From positions 850,592 through 914,591 of the forward strand of contig WNKI01000003.1 of assembly GCA_015350385.1 (NCBI GenBank): a stretch of DNA of 64,000 bases. The letters run 5' to 3'. The position numbers and the translations under genes are program-made. This DNA is from Aculops lycopersici. Taxonomy: Eukaryota > Arthropoda > Arachnida > Trombidiformes > Eriophyidae. Below are positions 44,063 through 54,400 of this stretch, one piece after another. The first letter of the stretch is position 1; every line of letters begins with the position of its first letter. The notes beneath the pieces are model-generated. The model saw only the letters and a list, made by a program, of their open reading frames with translations, did no database searches and was not told the DNA's origin.

Positions 44063-45122
44063 TCAAGACTCTCGGATGCGGAAGTACTTCCGCATCCGAG
44101 GGTCTTGATTTCGACCTCATGATTCGATTGCGCTTTTCCGGAGCCACCGGTTGTCAGCTTGTATGCTGAGCTTCTCAACTCTATCGCCAGCGCCCACCTG
44201 ATGTAGATACTACTCTTGATATCCTGCACGGCGATGCACAGTATCAGTTCATGCAAATTATATCCTCACCAGGGTCGGAGGTTGTCATTTCTCAAAGGAT
44301 CCGAATACTCTCATCATTGAGCGTTAGAAATATTGCCAATCTCCTAGAGAAACAGTTTTGCATCGCAAGGGTTGGAATCTTTACGATGCGCTGATTTATT
44401 TGGCTTCCTAGAATCTACTACGAGTTGCGATGGACAGTCCAAACTAGAACTGACTACAAATTGAAGCACTTCAGACAGTCGACTGTGATTCCATCACCAG
44501 CTGTACGAAATTTGGCAGAGAGACGGCCACAAGTACGCGAGTTGTGAACGAAAACTCAAATTGGGGCCGTTCTCGCATTGGCGAGCATAAAATTTACATC
44601 TCGTTAGATCCCGAGATTCCCGAGGGCATTTCATCTTGCCTGCCCCAACCAAATGTGTCGCCACCTAAGCAAACCCGATTGAACCTTCTCTTTTCCGGCA
44701 AATGAGAGGCCCGGCTCCTGGCCTCTGAGCTCACCATAGCATCATGACAGGTATGCAGGGCAAACCTCTTAGTCAGATCTCTTGGTTTACTATCGACGTA
44801 AATTGTGGCCAAAAAACATTTTAAGAAACATTTATATTGCGAAAACTACAAACGATAGCATGATACCGAAGCGACCGGAAGCTCAGAATGCAGCTTCTGA
44901 GTCGTTTGCAGTGTTTATTTTCATTGTATCTTGCATAACTTTTGCAATACAAGTGTCACTTGGAAACGGTTTTCTCATCAATTTTAGGACAACTTGGCGG
45001 ACCGATTCTGATAGAAGTGCGCGCTGTTATCATTTTGTAAACAGCTACAATTGGGTCTAGGTCGCTAGGTGGTCGAGGGGCCCCGACGCTCACCAAAGGC
45101 ATAGCGTAAACAACTATCGTTG
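44063..45122 (+). repeat. Left inverted arm of the lipase unit
   Basis: Near identical to the reverse complement of 49720-50775. It contains several open frames that are also open in the other arm: 44594-44812 (minus; 72 residues, identical in both), 44782-45060 (plus; 92 residues with about eight changes) and 44014-44256 (minus). None has a recognised domain. Confidence 0.85.
44071..44100. repeat. Perfect 30-bp palindrome at the tip of the left arm
   Basis: The half site CTCGGATGCGGAAGT is followed with no spacer by its exact reverse complement. Eight further bases on each side (TCAAGACT and GGTCTTGA) extend it to 46 bp with one mismatch. Confidence 0.95.
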
Positions 45123-45399
45123 GGTTTTGCGAGGATCGGAGCTGGGAATAGGAAAACGTGGAAATTGGGTGTCAGAAAATAACAGAAATCTCCTCTATCG
45201 GATATCCCAGGTTACAACTTCCAAACAAGTCATTGTACCATTAAAAAGATTACTGTTTTCGATTCATCACACGATTGAGCATCGACCTCTCTCATGTTAC
45301 GGGTATGACAAGAGGCACCAATAGATTCTTGAGAGACTTAGATGGAAACGTAGGGATGGGGTTCAAATCACACTGTTATAATCGATGATCTCATTACTC

Positions 45400-46875
45400 T
45401 CACTGATACAATTGTTTCAATGTTGGAACCATTATAACTCGACTCGCTGTAAAGTCGGCATAATATGATCCGTGATTCCAGCCGCCACCTGATTCTAAAA
45501 TACGAACATCAACTGGAACCCTAAGCTGCCTTACAATTGAATCCACGTCCTTGGGTCCAACAAGGCCATCCGTTTCACCTGTGACAATGTGCATGCGTTC
45601 CAATTCAATGGCACTAAAGTTATACTCGGGCGGATTTTCCTGTCCATAATGAGCTATGTTGTCGGCTTTGTTGGCAAAGTTGTATTTATGCGTTCCATTT
45701 AGCTGAAGTGATTGCGACAGGTGAGCCAATTCGCGAGAAGCCACCGATTTGGGGAAAGCCGACAGTAGGCCGCCGAAGATTCTATAGTCTTTACCTCCCC
45801 TGCCATAGATAAGATTGGATGCCATCAAGCAAAGAGGATTTTCAATAACATATCTCGTGCAGATGGTGGCAAATGAGCCTTGTAAAATTGGCTCAGCGAT
45901 TAGCGGAGGCAAAGGACCAACAAAGGGGCCCAAAACGGGGCCTATAGCTATTTTGGCTATCTCCTGTAAACTATGGCCCAAGTTTGCGGCCGGCGCCCAA
46001 AGGAAGGCGTGCGAAACTTTCCTGGCCACTTGGGGTTTATCAGCTAGAGTCATCAGAATAAGGGCACCACCTGTTGAGTGGCCAATCACTGATAGCTTGT
46101 CTCGCTTGCTAACCCTCAATATATAATCAATAGCCTCGGGGATATCATAAGTAGCCTGCTCATCCAGGGAGTATTCCCAAAAGTCACCGTTGATAAAGAT
46201 AGTAATTGACTGAATTATTTTAACCAATAAGGAGCCAACAAATGTTATGGGTTTCGTTATTATACCCAACGGAGAGGTTAAGTCGCCAAGAGCAGTGGAC
46301 ACCAGATTCTCCAATCCTCTCGTTCCACCAGCCACCTTTTCAACCTTTGGATTGCGATTGTTAACCCGGCGCCGGGATTGAACGCTGCCTCGTCGATTCA
46401 AGAACCAGACTCGATGATTGAATTGCATGGCCAACATGGGCAGATTATTCCTGGCCGGATCGTCGGCAATCAAATCATTTAGATCCTCCTCTGTCATCGA
46501 GGCCACATCGTATTTGCTATAATCACGTGGCTTAACACCATGCGAATTAACAACCCAAATGTTGCTACTTGTTAGGGTTCCATGGATGAACATTAAAATT
46601 TCCTTTTCGTCATCCTGAGTCCCATTTGAGGCGATCAAGGGATTCCAACATTCCACCAGACTAATTAGGTATCCATCGCTAGTGGTGATAATGTGCTCCT
46701 TTGTTTCGAAGCCCTTCATTCGAACAATCTGCTCCACTTCCTTGAATAGAACCTCCTCATTTTGAGGATAACGATCTAAAGCTTGAGTTTGTTTTAGGTT
46801 CACTTGAAAGAACATTATGAATATTGATGCGAAGAGAGCCAATGGAAAGTGACATCCACTAGGAGTAGGCGCCAT
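45400..46875 (-). CDS. Gastric/lysosomal-type acid lipase, alpha/beta hydrolase (lipase A)
   Basis: Encodes 491 residues with a signal peptide (about 1-33) and an N-terminal Abhydro_lipase segment (about 43-80, with EVEQIVRMKGFETKEHIITTSDGY). The oxyanion loop is FIHGT (97-100), the nucleophile elbow GHSTG gives Ser267, the acid is Asp436 in GETDGLVGP and the base is His468 in GWNHGS. The WFLNRRGSVQSRRR stretch matches the N-RG-T-SRRH region of animal acid lipases. It is expected to be secreted and to hydrolyse dietary or stored glycerides or sterol esters. It is about 90 residues longer than the usual 400, mainly through insertions at about 105-145 and 175-235. It has no intron. It is paralogous to 47625-49082 and in the same orientation, separated by 750 bases. 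Confidence 0.85.
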   Translation of the reverse strand: MAPTPSGCHFPLALFASIFIMFFQVNLKQTQALDRYPQNEEVLFKEVEQIVRMKGFETKEHIITTSDGYLISLVECWNPLIASNGTQDDEKEILMFIHGTLTSSNIWVVNSHGVKPRDYSKYDVASMTEEDLNDLIADDPARNNLPMLAMQFNHRVWFLNRRGSVQSRRRVNNRNPKVEKVAGGTRGLENLVSTALGDLTSPLGIITKPITFVGSLLVKIIQSITIFINGDFWEYSLDEQATYDIPEAIDYILRVSKRDKLSVIGHSTGGALILMTLADKPQVARKVSHAFLWAPAANLGHSLQEIAKIAIGPVLGPFVGPLPPLIAEPILQGSFATICTRYVIENPLCLMASNLIYGRGGKDYRIFGGLLSAFPKSVASRELAHLSQSLQLNGTHKYNFANKADNIAHYGQENPPEYNFSAIELERMHIVTGETDGLVGPKDVDSIVRQLRVPVDVRILESGGGWNHGSYYADFTASRVIMVPTLKQLYQ

Positions 46876-47624
46876 GATTTGATTAGCTCAATTTTGAATG
46901 AGATCTTGGCATAAAAATTGACACACTTACGAGTTGAAGCCAGAACTATCGAGTAATCATCGAAACTAAACTAGAGATAAGAAAAGAATGATTAGATTCC
47001 TACTTGGTAAATGTCATCACACTAAGCGTATGGTTGATTTATATTGAGCCAATTGCTTCCTAGTTGAAAAAGTATTGTCATTTACGTTCAATTTTAGTTA
47101 GTGAGCTAGTGAAAAGGTGGGTTATTTATGAATACATTGAAATTAGAATTTTGCTTGTCATCATTCTGGTAGAATTGGAATGGCGACATTGACATTCGCT
47201 GAAATTGAAGCTGACTAGGTTGTAAGGTATGTAACAAATCAAATTAAATGTTTGCCAGGTAGATGGGTGCTTAGGTGTCGCAATGTTGTTGAACAATTTA
47301 TATATGCGTTTTATTCCATGATATTAACTCAACTCCAAACTTTAACCCTTCACAATAACCAACTCAAGACAACAACTGCCTTAGTGTTTTAACGACAAAA
47401 AGTTTGTCCGCACTGGAGTTTAGGAAATATGCTACGTGACTAAACCCATCTCATTTGGCTAGATATTTAACTTCCGGCTTCAAGGTTAGCTTGTCAGCCA
47501 ACGACTCGATGCCCTTGGGACTGATCAATGAATCCATCCATTTATCCTATTTTTATTACCATTAAACAACCACGATAACAACACCAACAATGAGGCTAAG
47601 CTAACGATTTAATCAGGAAACAAG
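46876..47624. other. Spacer between the two lipase genes
   Basis: No gene is seen. AT-rich sequence is expected to hold the promoter of lipase A and the 3' end of lipase B. Confidence 0.5.
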
Positions 47625-49082
47625 CTACTCCTTGTGCAGGAGGTACTTTAGTGTTGGCACTATGATGATGCGACTGCAATTGGAGTTGGCGAAATAGGAA
47701 AGGTGATTGAATTTGTCGTTCTTGGCTAGCAGCTTAATTATTGGCTTAAATGATAATTTACTAGCAATGGACAGGACTTCACCGGGTCCAACGAGTGCAT
47801 CATTCTTACCTGTAACCATCATCATCTTGCGCAATCTGATTTCGGAAAACTCGTATTCGGGCGGTACCTCTTGACCATAACGCTCCAGGTTCTCGGACTT
47901 GCTACCGAAATTAAAGTACCTGGTGGTACCCTGGAGTAATGACTGAGATAATTGGGCCAATTCACGAGCAGCCACTGATTTGGGGAAGGTTGTCGCGAGT
48001 TCCGGACGGTAGCGAACGTTTGGTCCGCTCTCACCGAGAATAATATCGCCGACAATCTTGCAAAGTGTCTTGTCAGCCACAGCGTCCGAGCAAATACTTG
48101 CGATGGCTTTTTGAAAGATGGGCTCCGTCGCAATGGGAGGAATGGGACCAATGTAGGGAGTAAGTGGGCCAAATAAACCATCCCTTAGCAATGACCCCAC
48201 ACTATGACCCAAATCAGCGGCCGGCGCCCAGAGAATGGCTTTGGATATTTTCTTGGCCAACTTTGGCTCATTGGCCAAAGCCATTAGAATCAACGAGCCA
48301 CCTGTTGAGTGGCCAAGGAGAGTTAGATTCTTGCGTTTAGTTTTCTTTAGAATAAAATCAACTGCGGCCGGGATATCGTAAGCAGCCTGCTCATCTAGGG
48401 AATAATCCCAAAACTCGCCATTCTTTACAGAGGACACCATCTCAATTAATTTGACAACAAAAGTCTTAAGTGTAAAAATGGGATTTGCCGTATTTTTCAG
48501 CTCCTTTAGGGTACCCCAAATTAACTCCTTCGCTGCCTTAACACCGCCACGAATCCGCTCGACGCCTGCGTCCTTTCCGTCTACTCGGCGCCTGGATCTC
48601 GGCGAGCCACGCCGATTCACAAACCAGACCTCGGAGCCGGAATTTAGAGCAAGCATAGGTAAATTCTCCCTAGCTGGATCGTCAATAAACAACTCATTCA
48701 ATTCCTCCTCACTCAACGACTCCAAATCAATATCCTCGTAATTTTCTGGCCTCGCGTTTCTTGAGTTTAAAACAAAGTAGTTGTTGTTTGAGAGGGTTCC
48801 ATGAAGAATTACCAGGATCTCTCTATCAATCGAACCATTCTTGCCGCGATTGATTAGCGGGTTGGTGCATCTGATTAAACTCAAAATGTAACCATCCTCT
48901 GTTTCGATCAGATATTCCCTTGCATTGTATCCCTTGAGTCTAACAATCTCGTCCACTTCCAAACCAAGTAGATCATTAGTCAAATTATCTTCTGCTTCTA
49001 CGTGGTTGATAATGCAATTGATTGAAAGAACAATGGAAACCAACAGGAGCGTGGCCATTGGAAATCTATACTTCGGACCCAT
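47625..49082 (-). CDS. Gastric/lysosomal-type acid lipase, alpha/beta hydrolase (lipase B)
   Basis: Encodes 485 residues from the ATG at 49082; an upstream in-frame GTG is ignored. A signal peptide (about 1-30) is followed by EVDEIVRLKGYNAREYLIET and EDGYILSL of the Abhydro_lipase segment, the oxyanion loop ILHGT, the nucleophile elbow GHSTG (Ser259), Asp428 (GKNDALVGP) and His460 (KFNHLS). WFVNRRGSPRSRRR matches the same region of lipase A. Lipases A and B share the same two insertions compared with ordinary animal acid lipases, so they arose from one already enlarged ancestor. It is intronless. It lies in the same inverted-arm unit as lipase A, about 640 bases from the right arm. A secreted digestive role is inferred. 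Confidence 0.85.
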   Translation of the reverse strand: MGPKYRFPMATLLLVSIVLSINCIINHVEAEDNLTNDLLGLEVDEIVRLKGYNAREYLIETEDGYILSLIRCTNPLINRGKNGSIDREILVILHGTLSNNNYFVLNSRNARPENYEDIDLESLSEEELNELFIDDPARENLPMLALNSGSEVWFVNRRGSPRSRRRVDGKDAGVERIRGGVKAAKELIWGTLKELKNTANPIFTLKTFVVKLIEMVSSVKNGEFWDYSLDEQAAYDIPAAVDFILKKTKRKNLTLLGHSTGGSLILMALANEPKLAKKISKAILWAPAADLGHSVGSLLRDGLFGPLTPYIGPIPPIATEPIFQKAIASICSDAVADKTLCKIVGDIILGESGPNVRYRPELATTFPKSVAARELAQLSQSLLQGTTRYFNFGSKSENLERYGQEVPPEYEFSEIRLRKMMMVTGKNDALVGPGEVLSIASKLSFKPIIKLLAKNDKFNHLSYFANSNCSRIIIVPTLKYLLHKE

Positions 49083-49719
49083 GGTATCGTTGACCACAGA
49101 CTTTTGTTATTGATACGTTCAATTTGAATGCGACGATCGAATAAAGCGGTGAGCTTACGAATGAATCGGCAACAATCATCGCGACTTGAGACAAAATACT
49201 ACAACAAGAACAAGTGGCTTACGGTGGAGTCATTATGCAATTAGTGGGCCTCTAAGTGAGTTGAGAGAGTCGATAAGCTTAGATGTAACCGCAGGATAAA
49301 CCTTCAAGTGCCACAGGCCTCGTAGAAGATAGCAGGTTCTATTTGAACTCGGGCATCTTGCAAAGACATTAGCGATGTTCAGAAAAGCTGGCCGACGAAT
49401 CAACTTTGAAGCGCAGACTAGATTATAATTATTAGATCAATGCTAGCATACAACCTCTAGCTCGATATACTAGAGAATACATTGGCGTGGATAACATTCC
49501 TCGTTGATCTTAATCCACAGTACTAAAGCCGATTATTGCAATTAATAATGGAGTTGATGCTCCGGGCGAGCCAACATAACAATCCGCTTCGAGATATATC
49601 GACTTACACCGAAGTTACACCCTGAAAAGTCGTTTAGAGATTTTGATGGCTCTGAGGCCTGGATCTCATGACAAAATTTGTCAGTTTTCTCATTTTGATT
49701 CCGATTTCTCGTAGAAAGC
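49083..49719. other. Upstream region of lipase B
   Basis: No gene is seen. It should contain the promoter of lipase B. It is not matched in the corresponding place by the left end of the unit, so the inverted similarity is limited to the arms. Confidence 0.5.
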
Positions 49720-50775
49720 ACTGATAGTCTCTTTTGCTATGCATTTGGTGAGCGTCGGGGCCCCTCGACCACCTAGCGACCTAGACCCAATTGTAGCTAT
49801 TTCCAAAATGATAACAGCGCGCACTCATATCAGAATTGGTCCGCCAAGTTGTCCTAAAATTGATGAGAAAACCGTTTCCAAGTGACACTTGTATTGCAAA
49901 AGTTAAGCAAGATAGACTGAAAATAAACACTGCAAACGACTCAGAAGCTGCATTCTGAGCTTCCGGTCGCTTCGGTATCATGCTATCGTTTGTAGTTTTC
50001 GCAATATAAATGTTTCTTAAAATGTTTTTTGGCCACAATTTACGTCGATAGTAAACCAAGAGATCTGACTAAGAGGTTTGCCCTGCATACCTGTCATGAT
50101 GCTATGGTGAGCTCAGAGGCCAGGAGCCGGGCCTCTCATTTGCCGGAAAAGAGAAGGTTCAATCGGGTTTGCTTAGGTGGCGACACATTTGGTTGGGGCA
50201 GGCAAGATGAAATGCCCTCGGGAATCTCGGGATCTAACGAGATGTAAATTTTATGCTCGCCAATGCGAGAACGGCCCCAATTTGAGTTTTCGTTCACAAC
50301 TCGCGTACTTGTGGCCGTCTCTCTGCCAAATTTCGTACAGCTGGTGATGGAATCACAGTAGACTGTCTGAAGTGCTTCAATTTGTAGTCAGTTCTAGTTT
50401 GGACTGTCCATCGCAACTCGTAGTAGATTCTAGGAAGCCAAATAAATCAGCGCATCGTAAAGATTCCAACCCTTGCGATGCAGAACTGTTTCTCTAGGAG
50501 ATTGGCAATATTTCTAACGCTCAATGATGAGATTATTCGGATCCATTGAGAAATGACAACCTCCGACCCTGGTGAGGATATAATTTGCATGAACTGATAC
50601 TGCGCATCGCCGTGCAGGATATCAAGAGTAGTATCTACATCAGGTGGGCGCTGGCGATAGAGTTTAGAAGCTCAGCATACAAGCTGACAACCGGTGGCTC
50701 CGGAAAAGCGCAATCGAATCATGAGGTCGAAATCAAGACCAACGGGTACTTGCGGAATAGAGAGTCGAAGGGATT
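49720..50775 (-). repeat. Right inverted arm of the lipase unit
   Basis: Near-identical reverse complement of 44063-45122. The inner end fades at about 49720. At the outer end the palindrome of the left arm is represented only by a degenerate 'gtacttgcggaatagagagtc'. Confidence 0.85.
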
Positions 50776-51465
50776 CTACGGAGCATTCCCATCACTATCT
50801 CATAGTTCAATAGTGCACATCAAGCTTACAATAATCATTTATATCAGTGGTTGAGGTCCATCTTAGCAAGGTCAATTTATTTTGAACTTTCACTCACATA
50901 ATTTAGGATGCCCACAAGTGATAGATAAGAGACTTCGCACTAGAAATTCCACGACTATCAAGGCATCCATTTGATTGGTTGAGCTTTGAGTATACTTATT
51001 TCAAACTTGTTTCGATGTTATTGTTGTTGCTGTTTTCTCTTGCCCTCCTATCCTTCTGTTTTGTTTTTCTATTTTGCATCTGTGCAATGGCTAATTGATT
51101 AGTTGGCTCCTGTGACGCACCATCATCATCAAATTATTATTATTATTCTTCTTCTTAAGAGGGGTAAATATACAAAGTATTGTGTTGGAGTGACATCACT
51201 CCAACCAACTCGACCAGACAAGCACGACCTGTTGCTCGCTTGCTAGCTAGCTAGCTAGCTGGGTGTCTAGATGACTAGCTAGCTCGCGTGGCCTCTAACA
51301 CTACAAGTATTAAAGATGACGACGATGATGATTATGTTAATGTTGTTAGATTCCGTTCTTTAGAACCAGATAGACATACGGCAAGTCGGCGTTAGGTGAT
51401 CCTAAAGCTAGCCGTTGGCTCATCGAAGTCTCACTAGTCGTCTGTTGATCGAGTTGGTCAACGAG
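50776..51465. other. Spacer between the lipase unit and the Gln-rich gene
   Basis: No gene is seen. It holds ATT repeats near 51131-51150 and a run of TAGC units near 51241-51262. Confidence 0.5.
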
Positions 51466-54400
51466 TTAATTGGTCTGCAGTTGCTGCTGTGCCATTTTAG
51501 TGGCCAATCTCGACTTGGCACCTGGCGACATGCGCGAGGATCCCTGCTGGCCGGCAAGCTTTCCACTTCCTCCCTTTGTGCCCAAGTTGGAGCTTGAGAT
51601 TGATCCCACCTGTTGCTGTTGTGGTTGCTCAAATCCACTCGATGATCCGATATCACTGTTTCCATTTTGACCATTGGCTGCCTGGTCCGACTCTTGGTTT
51701 GTGTTGCTCAGGATCGACTGAAACCTTGGCCCTCCCTTGGCGCTGGCCCTGGCGGCAGCGGCGGCGGCTGGCGAGACAACCTGTTGCTGCTGGTTTCCGG
51801 CTCCATTTGCCTTTGACGCCTTCACTGAACCTTGAGCTGAGTTTGCTTGAGCGGAAGTTGTTGGACGGCTGGCAGTCACCTGTTGCTGAGGACCAGAGAC
51901 TAGACGTGGAGCGCCGCCTTGCGAGTGTTGCTGCGACGAGAATGCACCCGATGGGCGACCACCGCTACCTAGCGACTGCTGGCTTGTGGCCTTGGTTCCG
52001 CCTTGCTGGTTGGCAACCTGTTGGGCGGCACGAGGTCCATTGCTGACAGACAAGTCGGCTGACGAGGGACGCGATTGCTGCTGCTGAGCCGCTGTCTTGT
52101 TGGCTCTAGCTGGCGACTGTTGCTGCTGCTGCTGCTGTGTTGGTCTCACCTGTTGCTGGGCCAACTGTTGCTGCTGGTTGCTCTTTGTACCGGAAGTGGT
52201 TGCACGAGGACCAGACTGGTTTCCGTTGTTCAAGTTTGAAGACGACGATGATGTGCTAGTTAAGGCTGAGGGACGCGAGCTCTTGGTGGCTGCCTGGTTG
52301 GCGCCAACAAGTGGTTGCTCCCTTGCTTGCTGCTGCTGCTGCTGTTGGCTGCTCTTCACGCCACTTGTTGGTCTGTTGGCTCCATTGGCCTGCGATGGCG
52401 AGACCAAGTTGTTCATCCATCCCAACTGACGCGGTCCTTGCTTAGTGGCTCCACTGGCTACCGACTGGGCTCTTGGAGCACCTTGCACAGCGGCCGACGA
52501 GGTCTTGGTGGCTGGTCGCTCGTTGTTGCTACCCTGCTGGCCTGAGATTGTGATTGGCTTTGGTGGCCTCGATTGGAAGGTTGGCTCCATGATTGGGTTA
52601 GTCAGAATTTGTTGCTGTTGTTGAGCGCGATCATCGAATCCGCCAACATTAATCATGGCCTGCCTCTGTGGAATCTCAAACATTTGCTGCGGCATTTGCA
52701 TTGGAATCATGATAAACTGTGGAGTTTCAACTGGGGCTCCGGTTTGGATTTGTTGCTGTCCATTGAAATCGTTTCCAATTTGTGGCTGAACCTCTTGCTG
52801 CTGTTGTTGTCCGAAGCTTGAAGTTGGCTTGCGGCCAGACTTGGTGGCTTGTTGTTGCTGCTGCTGAGCTTGCGACACCTGTTGTTGCTGGGCTCTTGGT
52901 CCGCTTACAACGTTGGTCTTACCTGAGCTCACTGGTCTCTGCTGCTGGGCGCTCAAAGCTTGAGCCCTCTGTCTCTGGCCCAAAGTCATTGGTGTGGCCA
53001 CTGGACGGCCCTTAGCGCCGGCCAACACAACACGCGGTCGCGACTGTCCCTTGGTTTGGGCAGCGACAACTGGAGCACGAGTGGTGGTGGTAGTTGTAGT
53101 GGTGGTGGTTGTGATTGGAGCTTGAGTGGCGCTGTTGTTGTCGTTTCCGGTTTGTCCGTCCTCAGACTGTTGGTCAGAATCCGAGTCTTGGCTTTGACCC
53201 TCCTGGTTTTGTCCATCGTTAGATCCCAAGTTTCCGTTTTGTCCATTGCCATTTCCGTTATTTGACGAGTTGCTGTCATTGACTTGCTCGAATTGATCAT
53301 TCTCCTGGCTAATTGGCGCTTGAGTGGTTGAGATTGTGCTAGCTGTTGGCCTAGCGACTGGACGACGAGTTGTGGTTGGACGCGAGGCTAAGAGTGGACG
53401 TCTAGTTGAGGTGGTGGTTGTTGAGGTCACCTCCTGTTGCAATTGCTGCGATTGGTTGTCGCCCGATTGGTTGTCGGTACCTGTTCCGGTTGAGGACGAG
53501 TTGTCGTCGTTGTTACCGTTTCCGTTTACGTTTCCATTATTATCCTGGTCTTGGTTGTTGTTGCTGCTGTTGTCCTCGGATTGCTGGTCGCCCCCGTTGA
53601 CAATCTGTTGCAACTCCTCTGCTTGTGGTCCGATTGACGAGCCACCTGTGGAGGTTGGTCTCGATGAGGATGACGTGAATGGAGCGCGAGTTGGAATCAC
53701 GTTTTGTGAAGCGTTGTCGTCGTTGTTGTTCTGCTGTTGCTGTTGCGAGTCGTCCTCGTTTCCTGATGATCCGTTACCGTTGTTGTTGGTGTTTCCGCTT
53801 CCCGAGTTTGAGCTCGAGTCGTCGTCGTTTTGTTGAACCAATTGAGCTGGAGCCTCAGTGGTTGTGGTGGTTGCTACAACTGGTCTTGGCCTCGAACCAA
53901 AGGTTGGCCTGCCACCTGTTGGTCTCTGCTGCTGCTGCTGCTGCTGTTGTTGTTGTTGTTGTTGAGCGCCACTTTGAGTTGGTCTCAAGTTTTGCTGTTG
54001 AGCTGATCCTCCGTTAATTTGCTGGTTTCCATTTTGTTGGTTTCCAATATTTGTTTGTTGCTCGTCGTCCTCGCTTCCGGTCAGGTTATTTTGTTGAACA
54101 ATTGGAGTCTCTGTCGCCGAGGTTGGTGGGCGTCCGAGGATTCCATTGTTGTTGCCGTTTCCATTTCCAGTTTGTTGCTGCTCAGCATCCTCGTTTTGCT
54201 GCTCTTGCGAGTCTTGTCCACCGCTTCCTGTTGGTCTTGAGCCGGCGCCAATGTTTTGCTGGGATTGTCCATTGTTGTTGTTGTTGTTGTTGTTGTTGCC
54301 TTGTTGCAATTGTTGTAACTGCTGCTGTGGAGTCAAAATGTTTGAGTTGTTCCCACCTTGAGGTCTGCGATTGCCCTTAACTGGGGTGGCTTGTTGTTGC

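Larger units (their letters stand above)
44063..50775. mobile_element. Inverted-repeat-bounded unit enclosing two acid lipase genes
   Basis: Two arms of about 1.05 kb, at 44063-45122 and about 49720-50775, are reverse complements of each other with only scattered differences over their length. Between them lie 4.6 kb with two minus-strand lipase genes and no transposase. The outer end of the left arm is a 46-base near-perfect palindrome, of which the right arm keeps a decayed remnant (about 50742-50772). No target duplication is evident. A foldback-type element pair, an inverted duplication around a gene cluster, or a gene-carrying unit like that at 24555-27466 are all possible. Confidence 0.6.
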
